This document shows, piece by piece, positions 43,234 to 56,239 of a DNA stretch of 64,000 bases. The position numbers and the translations under genes were made by a program. A model generated the notes under the pieces. That model did not search any database and was not told the DNA's origin. It was given only the letters and a program-made list of their open reading frames with translations. The DNA is taken from the NCBI GenBank assembly GCA_029556615.1, contig JAKQDD010000071.1:1-64000 (forward strand), read 5' to 3'. Every line of letters begins with the position of its first letter. Positions within the stretch are counted from its first letter, which is position 1. The stretch is from Verrucomicrobiota bacterium. GTDB lineage: Bacteria > Verrucomicrobiota > Verrucomicrobiia > Limisphaerales > J093.

Positions 43234-44431
43234 GACGATGCGCAATTGGGGACTCCTGGGATTGGCGGGTTGTGTCCTCACGACGGCGGTGTGGGGTTAC
43301 GAGGACGTCTATCTGACCGGGGTGCCGGACTACCAGTGGGAGTACGGCTGCTTCGGGACGGCCTGCGGCAACCTGATGGGCTACTGGGATCGTCACGGGC
43401 TGCCGGACTTCTACACCGGCCCGACCGCCGGAGGTGTGGCGCCGCTCACCAGCTACTCCTGGCAAGGCCATGGCGGCATCATCGCCCTGTGGGCCTCGAA
43501 GGCCGGTCTCGACGGGCGTCCCAGCAACCAACCCGGCCACGTGGACGATTACTGGGTCTCCTACGAGAGCAGTGCGCCCGACCCTTACGTCACCCTCGGC
43601 CGCAAGGAGCATGCGTGGGATTGCATCGGCGATTTCATCGGGCTCAGCCAGCGAAAGTGGACGAACCTGGGTGGTGAATGCGACGGCAACCTGGACGCCT
43701 ACACGTTCACCTACTGGGATTCCTCCGGGGCCCGCCGCGTGAATTTCACGCCGACGCCCGCCGCCGGGCTGCCGGCGATCGATCTGCAGTCCGGTCTGCG
43801 GGCCTGGGCCGAGTACCGGGGGTACGGCGCCGACACGTTCACCCAGCTATGCGAGTTCGACCCGGACATTACGACCCCCGGCGCGGGATTCACCTACGAG
43901 GATCTCAAGGCGGAGATCAAAGCCGGTTTTCCGGTGCTGGTCCACCTGCAGGATCCCGGCAAGAAATCACAGTCCATCGGCAACATGCCGCGGGCCAATC
44001 CGCCGATCCACGGCATGCTGGCGTACGGATATTACGAGCTCGATGATGGCCGGAAATTCGTTCGCACCCGCGAGAGCTGGGCGACCGGGGATACGCTTCA
44101 CGAGTGGAACAACCAGAGTTGGACTCCGAGCTTGCCTGACTTCCTGCCCATCCGGGGCTTGATCGGATTCCATCCGCGGCCGCGCATCACCGCGGTCGAG
44201 CGTGTGTCCGGGGGGATCAAAGTGCGATGGGAAGGCCCTGAGGCCGAGTTGTACTACGCAGCCACGGACACCCGCCGTCAGGTCCATCGGTATGTGGTCG
44301 AACGGAGCACATCCCTCGAGGATTTGAACTTCGTCGCGGCCTCGGAACCCACCCAGGCGCGGGAAATCACCCTTCCCGATTGCTGCCCGGGCGGGGCCCT
44401 CTATCGGGTGACACTGCTCCCGCCGGAGTAG
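43226..44431 (+). CDS. Secreted C39-like cysteine peptidase-fold protein
   Basis: About 401 residues. The short signal peptide (WGLLGLAGCVLTTAVWG, around residues 9-25) precedes a domain with CFGTACGNLMGYWDRHG (candidate catalytic Cys) and later INPPIHGMLAYGYYELDD-like sequence (PPIHGMLAYGYY, candidate His). This is the arrangement of C39-like, papain-type domains. The tail (ITAVERVSGGIKVRWEGP...VERSTSLEDLNFV) looks like a fibronectin-type domain. ATG 43226 overlaps the previous stop by eight bases; ATG 43238 is also possible. It is probably co-translated with the phosphoesterase gene. The substrate is unknown. It converges with the Sel1-like gene with ten bases between stops. Confidence 0.72.
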   Translation: MTKTMRNWGLLGLAGCVLTTAVWGYEDVYLTGVPDYQWEYGCFGTACGNLMGYWDRHGLPDFYTGPTAGGVAPLTSYSWQGHGGIIALWASKAGLDGRPSNQPGHVDDYWVSYESSAPDPYVTLGRKEHAWDCIGDFIGLSQRKWTNLGGECDGNLDAYTFTYWDSSGARRVNFTPTPAAGLPAIDLQSGLRAWAEYRGYGADTFTQLCEFDPDITTPGAGFTYEDLKAEIKAGFPVLVHLQDPGKKSQSIGNMPRANPPIHGMLAYGYYELDDGRKFVRTRESWATGDTLHEWNNQSWTPSLPDFLPIRGLIGFHPRPRITAVERVSGGIKVRWEGPEAELYYAATDTRRQVHRYVVERSTSLEDLNFVAASEPTQAREITLPDCCPGGALYRVTLLPPE

Positions 44432-44441
44432 AGCGTGCTGC

Positions 44442-44941
44442 CTACTTGGCCTTCTCCGGCGCGGGTTCGGGCGGCAGTTTCTTGAGCTCTTCGAGTTTCG
44501 CGGCGGCTCCCGCATGCTCTTGTTTGGCGGCCGCCTCGAGCCACTTCTTCGCCTGATCGAGGTTCTTCTCGACCCCGTCGCCAGTCATGTAGCGTTTGCC
44601 GAGATCAAACTGCGCGGACACGCTTCCCGCCTCAGCCCGCTGTTTGAGGAAATCAACGGTCCGTTTGAGGGCCGCTTTCTTCTCGGCTTCCTTGGCCGCG
44701 ACAGCGCCGGCGGTGCCGGCGACCGGAGCGGCGGGTTTGGCGACGGGTGCAGCGGGCGCCGGGGCCGGCGGAGTGGGGGGTGTGGGCGCCGTATTCAGCG
44801 GGCGAACGTAGCGCCGCGGGGACAGGACCTGGGCGTACTGGCGCGGTGGGGTCGGATCTTCCGGCGCGGGGTTTCCCCAAGCGATGGGAAGGCTATCGAA
44901 GGCCCACAGAACCAGCAGCAATCCGAGGAGAACCGGGCTTT

Positions 44942-44945
<4 letters not shown>
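44442..44945 (-). CDS. Exported Sel1-repeat-like protein
   Basis: 167 residues with a signal peptide (VLLGLLLVLWAFDSLPIAWG) and a Pro/Ala-rich linker (residues ~40-85). A C-terminal helical domain carries one clear Sel1-like repeat (AGSVSAQFDLGKRYMTGDGVEKNLDQAKKWLEAAAKQ). Such repeats mediate protein-protein contacts in the periplasm or envelope. It starts on the uvrA stop (ATGA overlap, 44942-44945), so it is translated after UvrA from the same mRNA. A functional link to DNA repair is not evident. Confidence 0.75.
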
Positions 44946-48196
<3,251 letters not shown>

Positions 48197-48210
48197 GATG
48201 GGGCGAATCT

Positions 48211-48280
48211 AACCCGGATTGTTCACGAGCGGAAAGACGAATCGGGAATCCGGGTTTGAGCAACAACGCGCCCGTTGGGG
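48211..48280 (-). repeat. Dispersed repeat family D (double hairpin), copy upstream of uvrA
   Basis: Stem 1 is AACCCGGATT (48211-48220) with AATCCGGGTT (48247-48256). A GAGCAACAACGC linker and a second stem (CGCCC-GTT-GGGGCG) follow. It corresponds to the rseP copy at 29167, and the second stem has different but still paired bases. Stem 1 begins 15 bases before the uvrA start. Confidence 0.7.
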
Positions 48281-48330
48281 CGACCCTGAGGGTCGTGACC
48301 CTGCAGTGCCATGGGTGAGAATCGCGCACG

Positions 48331-48565
48331 GCTGACAAGATTTGCAGACAGCGAAATGGGGACGTGCTTCACCGATTCGGGGCGGAGCGCAGATGGGGCG
48401 GAATGAGGACAAGGGGATCGGAGGCAGACTCCCGGGGCCCTGTTCCTTTGTACCCGTTCCATGCGCGACAGCGCCTTCGCAGCGCGGCGACCCGCGGGAC
48501 CGTCGGAGCCGGGCGCCAACGCGAACACTCTGGGTTTGGGTTGCGGCCAAGCCGCGCTGCGGGGC
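48331..48565 (+). repeat. Dispersed repeat family C, copy 2
   Basis: Matches 18403-18629 in reverse orientation over most of its length. An ATG (48461) opens the repeat-encoded peptide, which runs in frame into the downstream TPR gene through the repeat end. Similarity fades after GCCGCGCTGCGGGGC. Confidence 0.75.
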
Positions 48566-48586
48566 ACGCGGCTTGGGCCGGACACG

Positions 48587-50518
48587 ATGCCGCTCAACGG
48601 CGCGGCAAATTGGCTTTTCAATCGGAGCCTGCTCCTGAACACTGGCGAGGTGACGCCTGATCCGCAACTCCCCTGGCGACAGAGGGTGGCCGATCGTTTC
48701 GGGCAATGGCCGCTGGTCTCGATGCTGGCGTTGAATCCGTGGTTCGTGGTGGTGCTGGCGCTCCTTGGGTTGGGGTTTGGTGTGACAGCGATCTCGCTGC
48801 CCCGGATCTGGCCGACGACGCCGCGCGGCTTCCAGCCGCGGCTGTGTGTGAGCCTTGTCGATCTGGTCCAGGCGTGGTCCCTGCGACGGGAGGCGCTGCG
48901 CCAGGCCGCAGCGGGCAATGCGGCCCAGGCCTATCACGCCTGGCTCGGTGCTGTGGGAAACAACCCCGGCAATCCCGATCTGCTGCGCCAGGCGTTGGAT
49001 CAGTCCACCCGGGTGCCCCTGGCGGAATGGCGCTCCGCCTTCGAGGTCGTCCAAAACTCCCTCTGGCTGCTGCGCCTGGGCGGCACCAACCGGGCGGACA
49101 TCGAGTTGACCGTGCGGGCCCTCGATGCCGCAATGGTCCCCTCGGTCGTCTGCGATCTCCTGAGGCCGCGGCAGGGAGAGTTGTCTCCGGGGGAGGTTTC
49201 GGCCTATGCCAAGGCCTTGTTCCTTACCGGGCACGCGATCGAGTACGAGCAATGGCGAACGCGGTTGCCGGAGGCCGCCCTCGATGATCCGCGGCTGGCG
49301 ATGTGTCACTGGGGCTACCTGGCGGGATGGGGTCCCGCGGAGACCGTTGAAGAATCAAGGAGGCAACTCAAGGAGGCCATGGATGATCCGATCCTCGGGC
49401 TGCTGTCGTGCCGCGTGCAACTTCAGGTCGCGTTGCGTCTCGAAGACGCGGTCCACTATGCCGAGGTGCTGCAGCGTCTCGAGCGCCGCCGGGCGGATCG
49501 CGTCGAGGATCACACGGCGCTGTGGCGTTTGTTGAGCCGCCTGGGCCGTGGTTCCGAGGCCGAATGGCTCGCTGAGACCTATCGAGGGCAGCCCCTGGGT
49601 GCAGTCGAGATTGCCGAACTCGTGAAGGCCCAACTGGATTTGGGCATGACGAGGTTTGCCCAGCGCTTCCTCACCCGCCACTTGCCGGTGTTCGGAATCG
49701 AGGAGAGCTCCGCCGGCATCCAGCTCTGGCTGTTGCTCGCCGACATGCTCCATCAGAACCAGCAATGGGACGAGTTGGGCCGCTTGGCCATCCAGATGCG
49801 GACTCCCGGGCCGCGGTTGGCTGTTCTCCAAGGATTCAGCTATTTCCTCGAAGGCCGGATCTTGGTGGGCAATGGCCGCCCTGAAGAGGCGCTCCCGTTG
49901 TTCGATCGTGCGGTCCGGATGCCCTTTCCCAATCCCCGCACGGCCATGACGTGCGCCGTGACCCTGCTGCGTCTGGATCACCCTGACCTGGCCTTGGCTC
50001 TTCTTCGGTCGGTCGAGCGAGCCTCGGAGAACGATCCTGAATACTGGCGGGTGATGTTTGACGCGGCGAATCGTCGGCGAGAGGATCCGATTCTCCTGAT
50101 GCGCGCCGCGGCGGCGCTCCGTCGGCTCAACCCCGAGGACCCCGTGGCCATCGCCAATTACGCCGCTTCGCTGCTGATCAGCCGGCAAAGGCCGGAGGAG
50201 GCCATCGCGCTGACGCTGCTGGCGTTGCGCGACGACCCCCAATCGATCCCTTCGAGGATGAACCACGCTTTCGCGCTGGTGCAGAATCGCCGGCTCGAAG
50301 AGGCCGCACTGATTCTGAAGACGCTTGAAACGGAGACGATGTCGCCATCCATGCAGACTCAATTCCATCTCTGCCGGTCGGAGCTTCGCTTTCTCCAAGG
50401 CGACTTCGCCGGATGCGACCGCGAGCTTGGATCGGTGGACGTTCGCCATCTCTTTACGCATCAAGTCCGATGGGTCGAGGCGTTGCAGCGAGAGCTCGGA
50501 AACCGGACACCACAGTAG
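48587..50518 (+). CDS. TPR-rich membrane-anchored protein
   Basis: About 643 residues. One TM helix (WFVVVLALLGLGFGVTAISLP, around residues 45-67) precedes a long helical solenoid of TPR-like units (LRQAAAGNAAQAYHAWLGAVGNNPGNPDLL; GRPEEALPLFDRAVRMPFPNPRTAMT; RRLEEAALILKTLETETM). Such proteins scaffold complexes at the membrane; no enzyme domain is seen. The frame is open from 48461, but that part is repeat C, so ATG 48587 (PLNGAANWLFNRS) is chosen. The stop TAG (50516-50518) is formed by module A copy 7. Confidence 0.72.
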   Translation: MPLNGAANWLFNRSLLLNTGEVTPDPQLPWRQRVADRFGQWPLVSMLALNPWFVVVLALLGLGFGVTAISLPRIWPTTPRGFQPRLCVSLVDLVQAWSLRREALRQAAAGNAAQAYHAWLGAVGNNPGNPDLLRQALDQSTRVPLAEWRSAFEVVQNSLWLLRLGGTNRADIELTVRALDAAMVPSVVCDLLRPRQGELSPGEVSAYAKALFLTGHAIEYEQWRTRLPEAALDDPRLAMCHWGYLAGWGPAETVEESRRQLKEAMDDPILGLLSCRVQLQVALRLEDAVHYAEVLQRLERRRADRVEDHTALWRLLSRLGRGSEAEWLAETYRGQPLGAVEIAELVKAQLDLGMTRFAQRFLTRHLPVFGIEESSAGIQLWLLLADMLHQNQQWDELGRLAIQMRTPGPRLAVLQGFSYFLEGRILVGNGRPEEALPLFDRAVRMPFPNPRTAMTCAVTLLRLDHPDLALALLRSVERASENDPEYWRVMFDAANRRREDPILLMRAAAALRRLNPEDPVAIANYAASLLISRQRPEEAIALTLLALRDDPQSIPSRMNHAFALVQNRRLEEAALILKTLETETMSPSMQTQFHLCRSELRFLQGDFAGCDRELGSVDVRHLFTHQVRWVEALQRELGNRTPQ

Positions 50519-50599
50519 CGAGGCGTGCCTCAGACCCAACCAAGTCCGCGATCCCGTCAAGCCTCCCTGCCTTTCCGGACCCTCTCTTCCGCGCCTCGC
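50517..50599 (+). repeat. Module A palindromic repeat, copy 7
   Basis: AGCGAGGCG start and CGCCTCGCC end (last base changed). The interior is closer to copy 6 (CCAACCAAGTCC) and lacks the CATGAAGACCCTGC block. Its first bases complete the TAG stop of the TPR gene. Module B follows five bases later. Confidence 0.83.
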
Positions 50600-50604
50600 C
50601 AATG

Positions 50605-50693
50605 TAGAGTCCTCGACGGAAGGTGGGGAGGTCTGGAACGGCAGGGACCAAACTCGACCTAATCGCATCGACCTTCACAAGTCGAGGACTCTA
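50605..50693 (+). repeat. Module B palindromic repeat, copy 5
   Basis: TAGAGTCCTCGAC (50605-50617) and GTCGAGGACTCTA (50681-50693), a perfect 13-bp stem. The interior has CTGGAACGGCAGGGACCA, ACTCGACC and the AATCGCATCGAC variant. It lies between the TPR gene and the terminator of the convergent gene. Confidence 0.9.
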
Positions 50694-50712
50694 GAGAAGG
50701 TGCTGCTGAAAG

Positions 50713-50740
50713 AAAAACGCCTGCCATGGAATGGCAGGCG
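50713..50740 (-). terminator. Rho-independent terminator of the Ala-rich protein gene
   Basis: CGCCTGCCA (50718-50726), loop TGGAA and TGGCAGGCG (50732-50740) form a perfect 9-bp GC-rich stem. On the minus strand it is followed by TTTTTCTTTC. It lies 26 bases after the minus-strand stop. Confidence 0.85.
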
Positions 50741-50765
50741 CTGAACAGAAATCGCGAATCTAACG

Positions 50766-51452
50766 TTAAGGTCTGGCGTAATCCACGCCCGGAGTGTCCT
50801 TGCCGGAAATACTGCCGCTGGGCGGGTTCTTCTTGGGCTTCTGAATGACGATCGTGCCGCCCTGGCTGGAGCGCTTGGGTTGCTGCACGACCACCGTTCC
50901 GCCGCCGCTGGCACCGCTGGTACTCGCCCGACTGCTGCGCTCGACGGTCGCCGGCGCGTTCTCGGGTTCGGCGGCCTTGGCCAAGGGGGCCTCGATGAAC
51001 TCGCTCATTCGCGCGTTGATGGCGGGAGTGGCTTTGGGGACGGCACTACTCACCTGGGCGGCGACTTCGAGGGCTTGGTCGTACGCCGCCAGAGCCGCCA
51101 CGTACGCCAAGTCGGGTGCTTGCTCAGGACTGAGCTTTGCGGCTTTCGCAGCCACCTTGCTGGCGAGCTGCGGGGACTTGCGGGAAATCGACGCCACCAC
51201 CGTTTTCAACGCCGCAGGATGCCGGGCCGCAGTCGCTTCGATGACGGCGAGGGCAACGGCTTCCCGTTCCGTGGCAGCCGCCTTATCGATCAAACGCGTC
51301 GCGGTCGCGCCCAATTCCGCCGCTGGAGAGGCCTTGATCGCCCGGGTCACACTGGCGGTGTTGGCTTCCAACCCCGCGTTGGCGTTAAAGAGGACCGGCG
51401 ACACCACAGCCGCCGCAATCACCAAAGCTTGTTTAAACGTTACCCTTTTCAT
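50766..51452 (-). CDS. Exported Ala-rich protein of unknown function
   Basis: About 228 residues with a signal peptide (MKRVTFKQALVIAAAVVSPVLFNANA). An alanine-rich, helix-forming body (residues ~30-165) contains KSPQLASKVAAKAAKLSPEQAPDL. A low-complexity tail with GGGTVVVQQPKRSS and GGTIVIQKPKKN near-repeats closes the protein. I know no named family for it; it may bind envelope or nucleic-acid material through the basic tail. ATG 51452 is preferred to TTG 51464. It has its own terminator, and its 5' side is a 200-base gap divergent to the epimerase gene. Confidence 0.7.
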   Translation of the reverse strand: MKRVTFKQALVIAAAVVSPVLFNANAGLEANTASVTRAIKASPAAELGATATRLIDKAAATEREAVALAVIEATAARHPAALKTVVASISRKSPQLASKVAAKAAKLSPEQAPDLAYVAALAAYDQALEVAAQVSSAVPKATPAINARMSEFIEAPLAKAAEPENAPATVERSSRASTSGASGGGTVVVQQPKRSSQGGTIVIQKPKKNPPSGSISGKDTPGVDYARP

Positions 51453-51659
51453 ACGAATCGCCAATGCTCCCTACGTTATTTCGCAAGAAGGACTAGCACA
51501 ACATGGCGGGAGGCGTCAACTGATTTTTCCGGTTTTTTTCGGCAGTGCTTGCAGCGTAAATCCTTAGTGATGCCCAGGATGCGAATTGATCTTCCCTCGG
51601 CCTCGCCAGGATGGCTAGAGTCGCGGCGTGCACGCCACCCGGGCCACCACCACGCTGCC

Positions 51660-52613
51660 ATGAAAGCCCTCGTCACCGGAGGCGCCGGTTTCATCGGATC
51701 GCACCTTGCGGAACTGCTCTTACGTCAAGGCCTTGAGGTGGTTGTCCTGGACAATTTCAGCACGGGACAGATCTCCAACCTGGCCTGGCGCCGACCCGGA
51801 GACAGAATCGAAATCGTCGAGGGCGACCTCCGGGACACGGGCTTGGTCCGCCGGTGGATCCGAGGGTGTGACTGGGTGTTCCATCAGGCTGCTGTGGCTT
51901 CTGTGGCCGGCTCGGTGGACGACCCCGTCGGGACCCACGCCCAGAACCTCACTGGGACGCTGGAATTGCTCGAGGCCGCCCGGCAAACCGGGGTCCGCCG
52001 GGTCCTGCTGGCGTCTTCGTCGGCCATTTACGGCGATGCCGGCGCCGGGCCGGTTCCCGAATCGGCGCCACCCCACCCCCTTTCACCCTATGCCCTCCAG
52101 AAGTACGCCGGTGAACGGTACGCCCAATTGTACCACGGGCTGTGCGGATTGGAGACCGTTGCGCTTCGTTACTTCAACGTCTACGGTCCCCGGCAGGCCC
52201 CCGATTCGCCCTATTCAGGCGTGATCGCCCGGTTCTGTCGCCAGACGCTGCGGAATGAGCCTCTGGTCATCTACGGGGACGGCGCGCAGTCGCGGGATTT
52301 CGTCTTTGTCGAGGATGTCGTCCGGGCGAACCTGGCGGCGGTTTTGGCGCCGGCGGAGCGGGTGGCCGGCAAGGTCGTCAACGTTGGGACGGGGAGGGGA
52401 CGGTCGGTTCTTGACCTGGTGGCGGCTCTTGGAACCGTTTCCGGACGTTCCATCGAGCCGAAGCACGCGCCGGCGCGTCCCGGCGAGGTTCGCCATTCCT
52501 GCGCCGACACGCAGACAGCACGGGCGCTTTTCGAGTACTCGGCGCAGGTAAGTTGGGAGGACGGCCTGCGCCGAACCCTCGACTGGTATCGTTCCTCCCG
52601 TGAACAGGAATGA
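51660..52613 (+). CDS. NAD-dependent nucleotide-sugar epimerase/dehydratase
   Basis: 317 residues, extended SDR fold. The NAD loop is TGGAGFIGSHLAELLL at residues ~7-22. Asp of LDNFSTGQ follows the second strand. The catalytic SSSAIYG and YALQKYAGERY (Tyr-x3-Lys) and YFNVYGPRQ are all present, as in UDP-glucose/GlcNAc C4-epimerases (GalE/WbpP). It probably supplies a sugar nucleotide for surface polysaccharide or O-antigen. The frame is open 260 codons upstream over the antisense of the previous gene, so ATG 51660 is used. The aminotransferase gene begins five bases after its stop. Confidence 0.9.
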   Translation: MKALVTGGAGFIGSHLAELLLRQGLEVVVLDNFSTGQISNLAWRRPGDRIEIVEGDLRDTGLVRRWIRGCDWVFHQAAVASVAGSVDDPVGTHAQNLTGTLELLEAARQTGVRRVLLASSSAIYGDAGAGPVPESAPPHPLSPYALQKYAGERYAQLYHGLCGLETVALRYFNVYGPRQAPDSPYSGVIARFCRQTLRNEPLVIYGDGAQSRDFVFVEDVVRANLAAVLAPAERVAGKVVNVGTGRGRSVLDLVAALGTVSGRSIEPKHAPARPGEVRHSCADTQTARALFEYSAQVSWEDGLRRTLDWYRSSREQE

Positions 52614-52617
52614 CCGT

Positions 52618-53772
52618 ATGCCCTCTTCTTCGTCTCCCTCCTGCATGGCTGGCGCCGAGGCGCCGATACCCTATCTCGACCTGGCGGCCCAGATGCGCCC
52701 GATCCGCTCCGAGATCGAGGCGGCACTCGGGCGGGTCTTGGATCACTGCTCGTTCTGTCTGGGACCCGAGGTGCGGGACTTCGAGCAGGCGTTTGCGGCC
52801 TTTTGCGGTGTGGGCCACGCCGTGGGCTTTAACAGTGGCACTTCCGCGCTTCATGTGGCGCTGCGGTTGCTGGACATCGGCCCCGGCGACGAGGTCATCA
52901 CGACACCGTACACATTCATCGCCACGAGTTGGGCGATCCACTATGTCGGCGCCCGCCCGGTTTACGTGGACATCGACGACGAGACGTTCACCCTGGACCC
53001 GGCCGCGGTGGAGCGGGCTGTCACGCCACGCACCCGGGCGGTGTTGCCCGTCCATCTGTACGGGCATCCCTGCGATTGGGATCCCCTGGAAGCCGTCTGC
53101 CGGCGCCACGGCCTTCCGCTGGTCGAAGATGCCGCCCAGGCGCACGGTGCCCGGTACCGCGGGCGGTCCGTGGGCAGCCTCGCGCGAATGGCCTGTTTCA
53201 GTTTCTATCCCGGAAAGAACCTCGGAGCCTACGGCGAAGGCGGCGCGCTGGTCACGGAGGACGAGGCTCTGGACCGGCGCGCCCGGGCGCTTCGGGAACA
53301 TGGATCGACGGTGCGCTACTATCACGACGAAGTCGGTTACAACTACCGCATGGAGGGATTCCAGGGTGCGGTCTTGGGGGTGAAGCTCCGGCATCTGGAC
53401 GCCTGGAACGAAGGGCGGCGCCGCGTGGCAGCGCAGTATCAGGAGCGGCTGGCCGGAACCCCCTTGCGATTGCCCGTCGAGCGGGAATGGGCCAGGAGCG
53501 CCTGGCATCTCTATGTGGTCCGTCATCCGGAGCGGGACGCCCTCAAGGCGCACCTCGAATCCCGGCGGATCGGGTGCGCCCTGCACTATCCCCTCCCGCT
53601 GCATCTGCAGCCGTGCTTTCGCTCTCTCGGTTACCGGGCCGGCGATTTCCCCGTTGCCGAGCGGGCGGCTCGCGAGTGTCTGAGCCTGCCCGTCTACGCG
53701 GAGCTCACCACGGCGCAGATCGATCGGATCACCGCAGCCATCAGGGATTATTTCGCCGGACGCGGCTCCTGA
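52618..53772 (+). CDS. DegT/DnrJ/EryC1/StrS-family sugar aminotransferase
   Basis: About 384 residues. PLP-dependent fold: GFNSGTSALHVALRLL near residue 85, TPYTFIATSWAI, VEDAAQAHGA, and FSFYPGKNLGAYGEGG with the PLP lysine. C-terminal FPVAERAARECLSLPVYAELT matches the family end. It transfers an amino group to a keto sugar nucleotide, in a pathway with the epimerase gene five bases upstream, most likely for a surface glycan. ATG 52618 is chosen over GTG 52600. It converges with uppP with 30 bases between stops. Confidence 0.92.
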   Translation: MPSSSSPSCMAGAEAPIPYLDLAAQMRPIRSEIEAALGRVLDHCSFCLGPEVRDFEQAFAAFCGVGHAVGFNSGTSALHVALRLLDIGPGDEVITTPYTFIATSWAIHYVGARPVYVDIDDETFTLDPAAVERAVTPRTRAVLPVHLYGHPCDWDPLEAVCRRHGLPLVEDAAQAHGARYRGRSVGSLARMACFSFYPGKNLGAYGEGGALVTEDEALDRRARALREHGSTVRYYHDEVGYNYRMEGFQGAVLGVKLRHLDAWNEGRRRVAAQYQERLAGTPLRLPVEREWARSAWHLYVVRHPERDALKAHLESRRIGCALHYPLPLHLQPCFRSLGYRAGDFPVAERAARECLSLPVYAELTTAQIDRITAAIRDYFAGRGS

Positions 53773-53802
53773 CCGTGGGATCCGGCGGTCGCAGGGCGAA
53801 CG

Positions 53803-54591
53803 TCAGCGGAAGGCGGCGAGCAGGACGGTGCCCAGGGCGATGCGGTACCAGCCGAAAGCCCGGAACGAGTGCGTCTGCACATACCGGAGGAGCCACTTCA
53901 CGACGATGAACGAGACCGCTGCAGACACCAGGGTGGCCACGAGCAACCGGTCCCAGGCCTCGGGGGATGCGCCCGCCGCGGGGTGATGCAGGGCTTTGAA
54001 GATCTTGAGGCTCCCCGCCGCCAACATGGTGGGGATGCCGACCAGAAAGGAGAACTCGGTCGCCGCAGGCCGCCCCAACCCCAGCAGGAGCATCAGGAGG
54101 ATGGTGCTCCCGGAGCGGGACGTGCCCGGAAACACCGCTGCGAGAAGCTGGCCCAGCCCCACCGCCACCACCACGGTCCAGGTCAGTTCATCCCGGCTCG
54201 GTTTGCCGTCAATCCCCGCCTCGACCACCAGGAACGCAATCCCGCCCGCCACCAGCGCGATCGCCACCGGGACGACCGTCTCCGGAAGCTCGAAGTGCAG
54301 TTTGTCCAACAACACGCCGCCGGCTCCTGTGATCGCGAAGGCCGTGAAGATCTTGAGCAGGAAAGCCTGCGTGCCGGGTTCTCTCCAGTGACGGAACGCC
54401 TGGTCGAACCGATGCCAAAAGAGCGGGATCACCGCCACCACCGCGCCGGATTGAATGACAATGTTGAACAGGTCGCTCTGACGCGGCAGCCAGTGTTCCG
54501 CGATCAGGAGATGGCCGGTCGACGAAATGGGCAGGAACTCGGTGATGCCCTCGATGATCCCCAGGATGATGACCGCCAGCCAGTCGAACAT
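53803..54591 (-). CDS. uppP: Undecaprenyl-diphosphatase
   Basis: 262 residues with about eight TM helices. Catalytic motifs: [19 protein letters not shown] at residues ~10-28 and [14 protein letters not shown] in the middle, both diagnostic of the BacA/UppP group. It recycles undecaprenyl pyrophosphate to the lipid carrier for peptidoglycan and O-antigen assembly and confers bacitracin tolerance. The start [11 protein letters not shown] is ATG 54591; a frame extension of 59 codons upstream is not needed. It lies next to the glycan-sugar genes, a sensible context for carrier recycling, and is divergent from araA with 103 bases between starts. Confidence 0.93.
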   Translation of the reverse strand: MFDWLAVIILGIIEGITEFLPISSTGHLLIAEHWLPRQSDLFNIVIQSGAVVAVIPLFWHRFDQAFRHWREPGTQAFLLKIFTAFAITGAGGVLLDKLHFELPETVVPVAIALVAGGIAFLVVEAGIDGKPSRDELTWTVVVAVGLGQLLAAVFPGTSRSGSTILLMLLLGLGRPAATEFSFLVGIPTMLAAGSLKIFKALHHPAAGASPEAWDRLLVATLVSAAVSFIVVKWLLRYVQTHSFRAFGWYRIALGTVLLAAFR

Positions 54592-54694
54592 GCGGGGGTT
54601 AGACGCGAAACGGCCCCATTTGACAAGCGGGGAGTTTTGGCCTTCGACAAAAAGGATGTTCTCCGGCGGCGTTCCGGGTATGATCCCGGCCGAT

Positions 54695-56206
54695 ATGGCA
54701 CAACTCAAGGCTTTGGAAGCTTGGTTCGTCACGGGGAGCCAGCACCTGTACGGGCCCGAAACACTCAAGCAGGTGGCGTCGGATTCTCAAGCCATCGCCC
54801 GCGCGTTGGACGGCGCGACGGCGATCCCGGTGCGCGTCGTGTTCAAGCCGGTGCTGACCACGCCGGAAGCGATCACCGCGTTGTGCCAGGAGGCGAACCA
54901 GAGTCCGCAGTGCGTCGGCCTGATCACTTGGTGCCACACGTTCTCGCCCTCGAAGATGTGGATCAACGGCCTGCGCCTCCTCCGCAAGCCGGTCGCGCAC
55001 TTCCACACGCAGTACAATCGGGACATCCCCTGGTCCTCGATCGACATGGATTTCATGAACCTGAACCAGGCCGCCCATGGGGATCGGGAGCACGGCTTCC
55101 TGATGACGCGCCTGCGGCTGGATCGGAAAGTCGTGGTCGGCTACTGGCAGGACCGGGAGGTCCAGCGTCAGCTCGGTGCCTGGTGCCGGGCCGCCGCTGC
55201 CTGGCACGACTGGCAGGGTGCCCGGTTCGCGCGGTTCGGCGACAATATGCGGGAGGTGGCGGTCACGGAAGGCGACAAGGTGGCGGCGCAAATCCGGTTT
55301 GGCTATTCGGTCAACGGCTACGGGGTGGGAGACCTCGTCCGCGAGGTCAATGCCGCCCCGGAGGCCGACATCGACGCTCTGGTCCGGGACTACGAGGAGG
55401 CCTATCGCGTGGCGCCGTCGCTGCGCAAGAGCGGATCCCAGCGGGCGGCGCTCCGCGAGGCGGCCCGGATCGAGCTCGGGCTGCGGACGTTCCTCGAGGC
55501 CGGCGGGTTCAAGGGGTTCACCACGACGTTCGAGGACCTGCACGGGTTGGCGCAACTCCCGGGTTTGGCCGTGCAGCGACTCATGGCCGAGGGCTACGGC
55601 TTCGCTGCCGAGGGCGACTGGAAAACGGCGGCGTTGGTGCGGGCGATGAAGGTGATGGCGACCGGCCTTGAAGGCGGCACCTCCTTCATGGAGGACTACA
55701 CCTACCACCTGGATCCGCGGGGGATGAAGGTGCTCGGCGCCCACATGCTCGAGATCTGTCCGAGCATCGCGCACGGCAAGCCGGCGGTCGAGGTGCACCC
55801 GCTCGGGATCGGCGGGAAGGCCGATCCCGTGCGCCTGGTGTTCAACACCCCGCCGGGCCCGGGCTTGAACGCCGCGATGATCGATCTCGGCAACCGATTC
55901 CGCCTTCTCGTCAACACCGTGCGCGTCGTCCGGGCAGACCGGCCGTTGCCGAAACTGCCGGTGGCCCGGGCGGTCTGGGTCCCGGAACCGAATCTCCCCG
56001 TTGCCGCTGCCGCCTGGATCCATGCGGGCGGAGCGCATCATACCGGCTTCAGCCAGGCCGTCACCGCGGATATCCTCGAGGACTTCGCCGCCATGACCGG
56101 CATCGAGTTTCTGCTGATCGATCAGGCCACCCAATTGGCCGCCTTTCGCAAGGAGCTCCGGTGGAACGAAGTCTATCACGCCCTCTGCTCGGGCTGGGCG
56201 TCCTGA
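54695..56206 (+). CDS. araA: L-arabinose isomerase
   Basis: 503 residues, normal for AraA. It converts L-arabinose to L-ribulose. Features: [17 protein letters not shown] at the start, [54 protein letters not shown] (metal Glu), and HHTGFSQAV near the C terminus with the metal His. It requires Mn2+. It is upstream of three GH172-type genes in the same direction (33 bases to the next), so the product sugar is probably released by them. The araB kinase and araD epimerase are not in the window. Confidence 0.96.
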   Translation: MAQLKALEAWFVTGSQHLYGPETLKQVASDSQAIARALDGATAIPVRVVFKPVLTTPEAITALCQEANQSPQCVGLITWCHTFSPSKMWINGLRLLRKPVAHFHTQYNRDIPWSSIDMDFMNLNQAAHGDREHGFLMTRLRLDRKVVVGYWQDREVQRQLGAWCRAAAAWHDWQGARFARFGDNMREVAVTEGDKVAAQIRFGYSVNGYGVGDLVREVNAAPEADIDALVRDYEEAYRVAPSLRKSGSQRAALREAARIELGLRTFLEAGGFKGFTTTFEDLHGLAQLPGLAVQRLMAEGYGFAAEGDWKTAALVRAMKVMATGLEGGTSFMEDYTYHLDPRGMKVLGAHMLEICPSIAHGKPAVEVHPLGIGGKADPVRLVFNTPPGPGLNAAMIDLGNRFRLLVNTVRVVRADRPLPKLPVARAVWVPEPNLPVAAAAWIHAGGAHHTGFSQAVTADILEDFAAMTGIEFLLIDQATQLAAFRKELRWNEVYHALCSGWAS

Positions 56207-56239
56207 TGCCAACGTCCGTCGGGGACACCGACCCTAACC

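Noticed and set aside
50880..51659. N-terminal extension of the epimerase gene
   Set aside because: It is antisense to the Ala-rich protein gene, and the NAD-binding motif starts immediately after ATG 51660.
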